Part shown: piece after piece, positions 61,408-64,000 of the stretch
Layout of the letters: every line of letters starts with the position of its first letter
Numbering within the stretch: position 1 is the stretch's first letter
Assembly: GCF_050436995.1 (NCBI RefSeq)
Contig: NC_134747.1
Span: forward strand, 14,391,501-14,455,500
Source of the DNA: Anticarsia gemmatalis
Taxonomy: Eukaryota > Arthropoda > Insecta > Lepidoptera > Erebidae
DNA length: 64,000 nt
Reading direction: 5' to 3'
The notes under the pieces: generated by a model
Databases searched by the model: none
The model's input: only the letters and a program-made list of their open reading frames with translations
Told to the model about the DNA's origin: nothing
Program-made: the position numbers and the translations under genes

Positions 61408-61670
61408 TCTATACTAATATTATAAAGCTGAAGAGTTTGTTTGTTTGTTTGTTTGTTTGAACGCGCTAATCTCAGGAACTACTGGTTCGATTTGAAAAAA
61501 ATATTTCACTGTTAGATAGCCTATTTATCGAGGAAGGCTATAGGCTATAATAATATAACATCACGCTACGACCAATAGGAGCAGAATACCAGTAAGAAAT
61601 GTTACAAAAACGGGGAAAGTTTTGACCCATTCTCTTATGTGACGCAAGCAAAGTTGCGCGGGTCAGCTAG
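61408..61670 (+). mobile_element. Non-autonomous Helitron, copy 3
   Basis: The element starts TCTATACTAATATTATAAAG after an A and ends GGTCAGCTAG before a T. The hairpin CGCAA-GCAAAG-TTGCG sits just before the end. It is closely similar to the copies at 29496 and 34693, with a slightly longer (GTTT)n run and a small insertion near 61550. It has no coding capacity. Confidence 0.85.
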
Positions 61671-61671
61671 T

Positions 61672-62525
61672 AAGTTATAATCTTGGTCAGTCAAGGCCGA
61701 AGCCTATGCAAGTTGGCTGTTGAAGAGTGACATGACTTTCTAAGTAAGGCAAAGTGGACAAAAATTGAGCTAGAGAGACAGACAAGATCTAAGATGTACA
61801 GCGCTAGTTAAAAATTGCATTCCTATATAACCCGTTCCCATCATGCTAGTTTTCGTCACAGTGTTTTTCCTTGACCGTTATAAATAGTAACAATCATCCG
61901 TATCTAATATTATACACATAGCTTCCATATTTTTTTGTTGTATTTACCTATGAGCCCTCGATCTCCAACGTGGGAGTAATATGATAATCTCACCGCTTAA
62001 CTAAACAGGCAATTTAAAACACGACTATAAATAGAATATTCTGTAAAATGTGTTCAGTATTTTTAGTTGAAAGCAAATATTATAATTAGAAAGTGCGACA
62101 CGCAAACAAATGTAATTAATTCTTAAACATAAGATAAGTCACGAACGCTAATATTATGTATAAAGCTGGTCGCACAACACAGGCGCAAACCAGGCGATAA
62201 ACAAATATGTAACTTTTACCTACTTAAAATATTATATAGGTATTTGTTTGCAACGCCAAACTAGTTTTAATAGACAGTGGTTTAAATATATTTACATATA
62301 TTATAACAACGAAACTTGTAATTGTCACAAAGTGCTATTTATAATAGACTTTTTCAATGGAAACGCCCTGTAAGACTTTTCAACTCTAAATACAAAATCG
62401 TAAGTCTATGTCATTTTTAGAATCAAGGCGCCCATAGCCAGTTGCGCTCACCGCGCATCGGTAAACGATTTGGTGCGTTAAGCATATATCTTGGCGCGGT
62501 CATAGATGGGTGACTGTATAGTGGT
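61672..62525. other. Intron, part 12: nothing recognised
   Basis: AT-rich. The last ~70 bp before 62530 are CpG-richer and may belong to the repeat listed next. Confidence 0.4.
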
Positions 62526-62529
62526 ATTT

Positions 62530-62680
62530 GAACTGGCCGTGTTCGTGCGTCGGAGGGCACGTAAAAATTCGGGCTTTTATCTACTAAAATAACAGTCGTT
62601 AAGCCACTTCAAAGGCCTCGGGTGGCTTGAACAACTTTGATAGGTATAGGTTAACCATACGATACAAAAGTAATGAAGAA
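62530..62680 (+). repeat. Interspersed repeat (family copy 2)
   Basis: It contains GTGCGTCGGAGGGCACGTAA, ACAGTCGTTAAGCCACTTCA, GGGTGGCTTGAACAACTTTG and AACCATACGATACAAAAG. The last two blocks match the fragment at 1874-1955. The first block resembles the 'CGGAGAGCAC' body motif of the SINEs at 35096 and 51356, so these families may share a module. I recall this repeat from lepidopteran genomes. The left boundary is uncertain. Confidence 0.55.
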
Positions 62681-62917
62681 TCAATTTTAAAACACTTTTG
62701 GTCTCAGTTACTGTATATGCCATCATTAAAATTAAGACAATTTTGTACAAAATACAAAAGAACCCTTAAACAGAGCATAACATATTTGTTCATACGGTAA
62801 TCACACCATATTTGCTGTAGTTATACGACATGAGCAATATTAAGGCAGCTCTCTATTAGCGAAGCTCGTAAAGTGAGTTTATAGCGTCGATAGGCCGCCA
62901 ACTTTCTGATTTATAAG

Positions 62918-63000
62918 CCCGCCAGCCTGCGCGGGCCTTAGATAGCGACATTACGTAATGGAATTGAAACAAGGATGCCACCGAAGCCAAGGCTGGCGGG
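62918..63000. repeat. 11-bp inverted repeat pair, 61-bp spacer
   Basis: CCCGCCAGCCT (62918-62928) and AGGCTGGCGGG (62990-63000) are exact reverse complements. A third partial copy, GGGCTGGCAGG, follows at about 63008. The spacer contains the palindrome TTACGTAA. Confidence 0.6.
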
Positions 63001-63300
63001 TTCCGTAGGGCTGGCAGGTGGTTTAATCGACTCTTCGGAAGGGTTCAAATTGACAGAAGGTTCGGCTGCCACTTCATTAGCGCCGGTAACTTTTTGCTAA
63101 ATGTGTTTGAAAGGTGTTATGGAGTGATGTCAAGTAATTATCGTTTTATATGTTGTTGTGAAGTTCGTTTGGTGATGGGATTGGGGTTGGGTGTTGATTT
63201 TTGATTAATAATGTTATGATAACCCACTTTATTGATTGGCACCAGGAACTAGGATAAGGTAAATCTTAAATAGTTATATGGTAGTGCATATATCAATATA

Positions 63301-63390
63301 ATTACGCCTTTTTCCGCTAGAGGTAGGTAGAGACCATTGATTCTTACAAATTTCCCTTGCTTCATTCTCATCCATACATCTTATCATACA
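63301..63390 (-). pseudogene. LINE 3'-end fragment with ORF C-terminus (copy 4)
   Basis: The minus strand encodes M-D-E-N-E-A-R-E-I-C-K-N, then goes into CTACCTACCTCTAGCGGAAA and AAGGCGTAAT, the same arrangement as at 28790-28890 and the tails at 50140 and 50715. About 25 bases between the ARE block and the tail seem to be missing relative to the 28790 copy. It is a 5'-truncated, decayed insertion. Confidence 0.55.
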
Positions 63391-64000
63391 GGTACTTTAT
63401 GATGGTATTAAACGATAATACTTAATTCCAGTCAAAATAAAAACTAGCTAAAGAAAAAATAAAGTAGGTACAGGCAAAACTTTTGTTCGTGTTTCTAATT
63501 ACTAACTATCAATTACAATTACTTTACAACATTCTCCAAAGAACCAATATTTACGTATCACAAGCCAACACACAATATAAACATAGGAACAGCACACTGC
63601 ACAACAACTAGAGCACAATTTATTCGCCTCAACAAATTGCCCCATACAATATCTGCACCGAACTTCCTCGTCTTGCCAAAGATACAAAGGAAAATTAATT
63701 TTACACCTTGTTACCTACCCGTGGTAATCGTATGCATAGGTTTCGGTAATAGCTTGCAAATTGTTCCCGGGAACACTCGCGCACGTGTTTTTCGATTAGT
63801 ATTGATGTAGGTGGAATTATTCTTTAAATGTTCGGATAATGGATGTTGCTACTGGAGTGTTGAGAATAAAAGTCGAGTTTTGATGTTGGGTAGATTTTTT
63901 TTATTGTTTAGTATAGAGTTTTCCTATGAGTTGTTGGTCGGTACATACTTTATACTGCTATTTAAGATGGTTATTCGAAAAGTATCGAATGAAATTATTC

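Larger units (their letters stand above)
62690..64000. other. Intron, part 13: no gene seen
   Basis: An 11-bp inverted repeat pair lies at 62918-63000 and the LINE fragment at 63301-63390. The remainder to the window end is AT-rich with chance frames only. Confidence 0.45.

Overview
The window looks like an AT-rich insect nuclear genome, most probably a moth or butterfly. The evidence is one exon of a sidestep-type immunoglobulin cell-surface gene, flanked by very long non-coding sequence that carries several interspersed repeat families I recognise as typical of Lepidoptera. The species cannot be named. There is no bacterial operon, CRISPR array or rRNA gene.

Layout. A single well-supported host exon lies at 3713-3848 on the + strand. 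It encodes the first half of an N-terminal Ig domain and has clean splice signals on both sides. I could not find the next exon, so positions 3849-64000 are best read as one giant intron of that gene (over 60 kb). Most open frames in this span are chance frames in CpG-rich patches.

Mobile elements make up most of the recognisable content. (1) A complete-looking Ty3/Gypsy LTR retrotransposon of the mag type lies at 51867-56230. It has two 135-bp LTRs that I read as identical, a 5-bp target duplication, a tRNA-Ser-type primer site, a fused gag-protease-RT frame and a second frame carrying the RNase H and integrase domains. A small deletion in RT puts the two parts of pol out of frame. (2) Three non-autonomous Helitrons lie at 29496-29752 (-), 34693-34946 (+) and 61408-61670 (+), each with TC/CTAG ends, a 3' hairpin and A|T insertion. 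(3) Two TTAA-flanked inverted-repeat elements lie at 15207-15605 and 48067-48419. (4) A decayed LINE reverse transcriptase lies on the minus strand near 19750-20080. (5) Four scraps from the 3' end of another LINE family lie near 28790, 50150, 50720 and 63300. (6) tRNA-derived SINEs lie at 35096-35420, 51356-51500, 57649-57831 and 58371-58556, with other short repeats elsewhere.

Outside the transposons the interesting signals are regulatory-looking. An RFX X-box sits 3 bp from a perfect cAMP-response element at 10563-10587, and five perfect TGACGTCA palindromes occur across the window. Several GC-rich 10-11 bp tandem repeats form G-quadruplex candidates (notably 38092-38157 and 42654-42682), and several perfect hairpin-forming inverted repeats are present. 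I found no clearly new multi-gene system. The best leads are the young but internally broken retrotransposon, the RFX/CRE composite in the giant intron, and the recurring 11-bp GGGCGGGTGC-type arrays.
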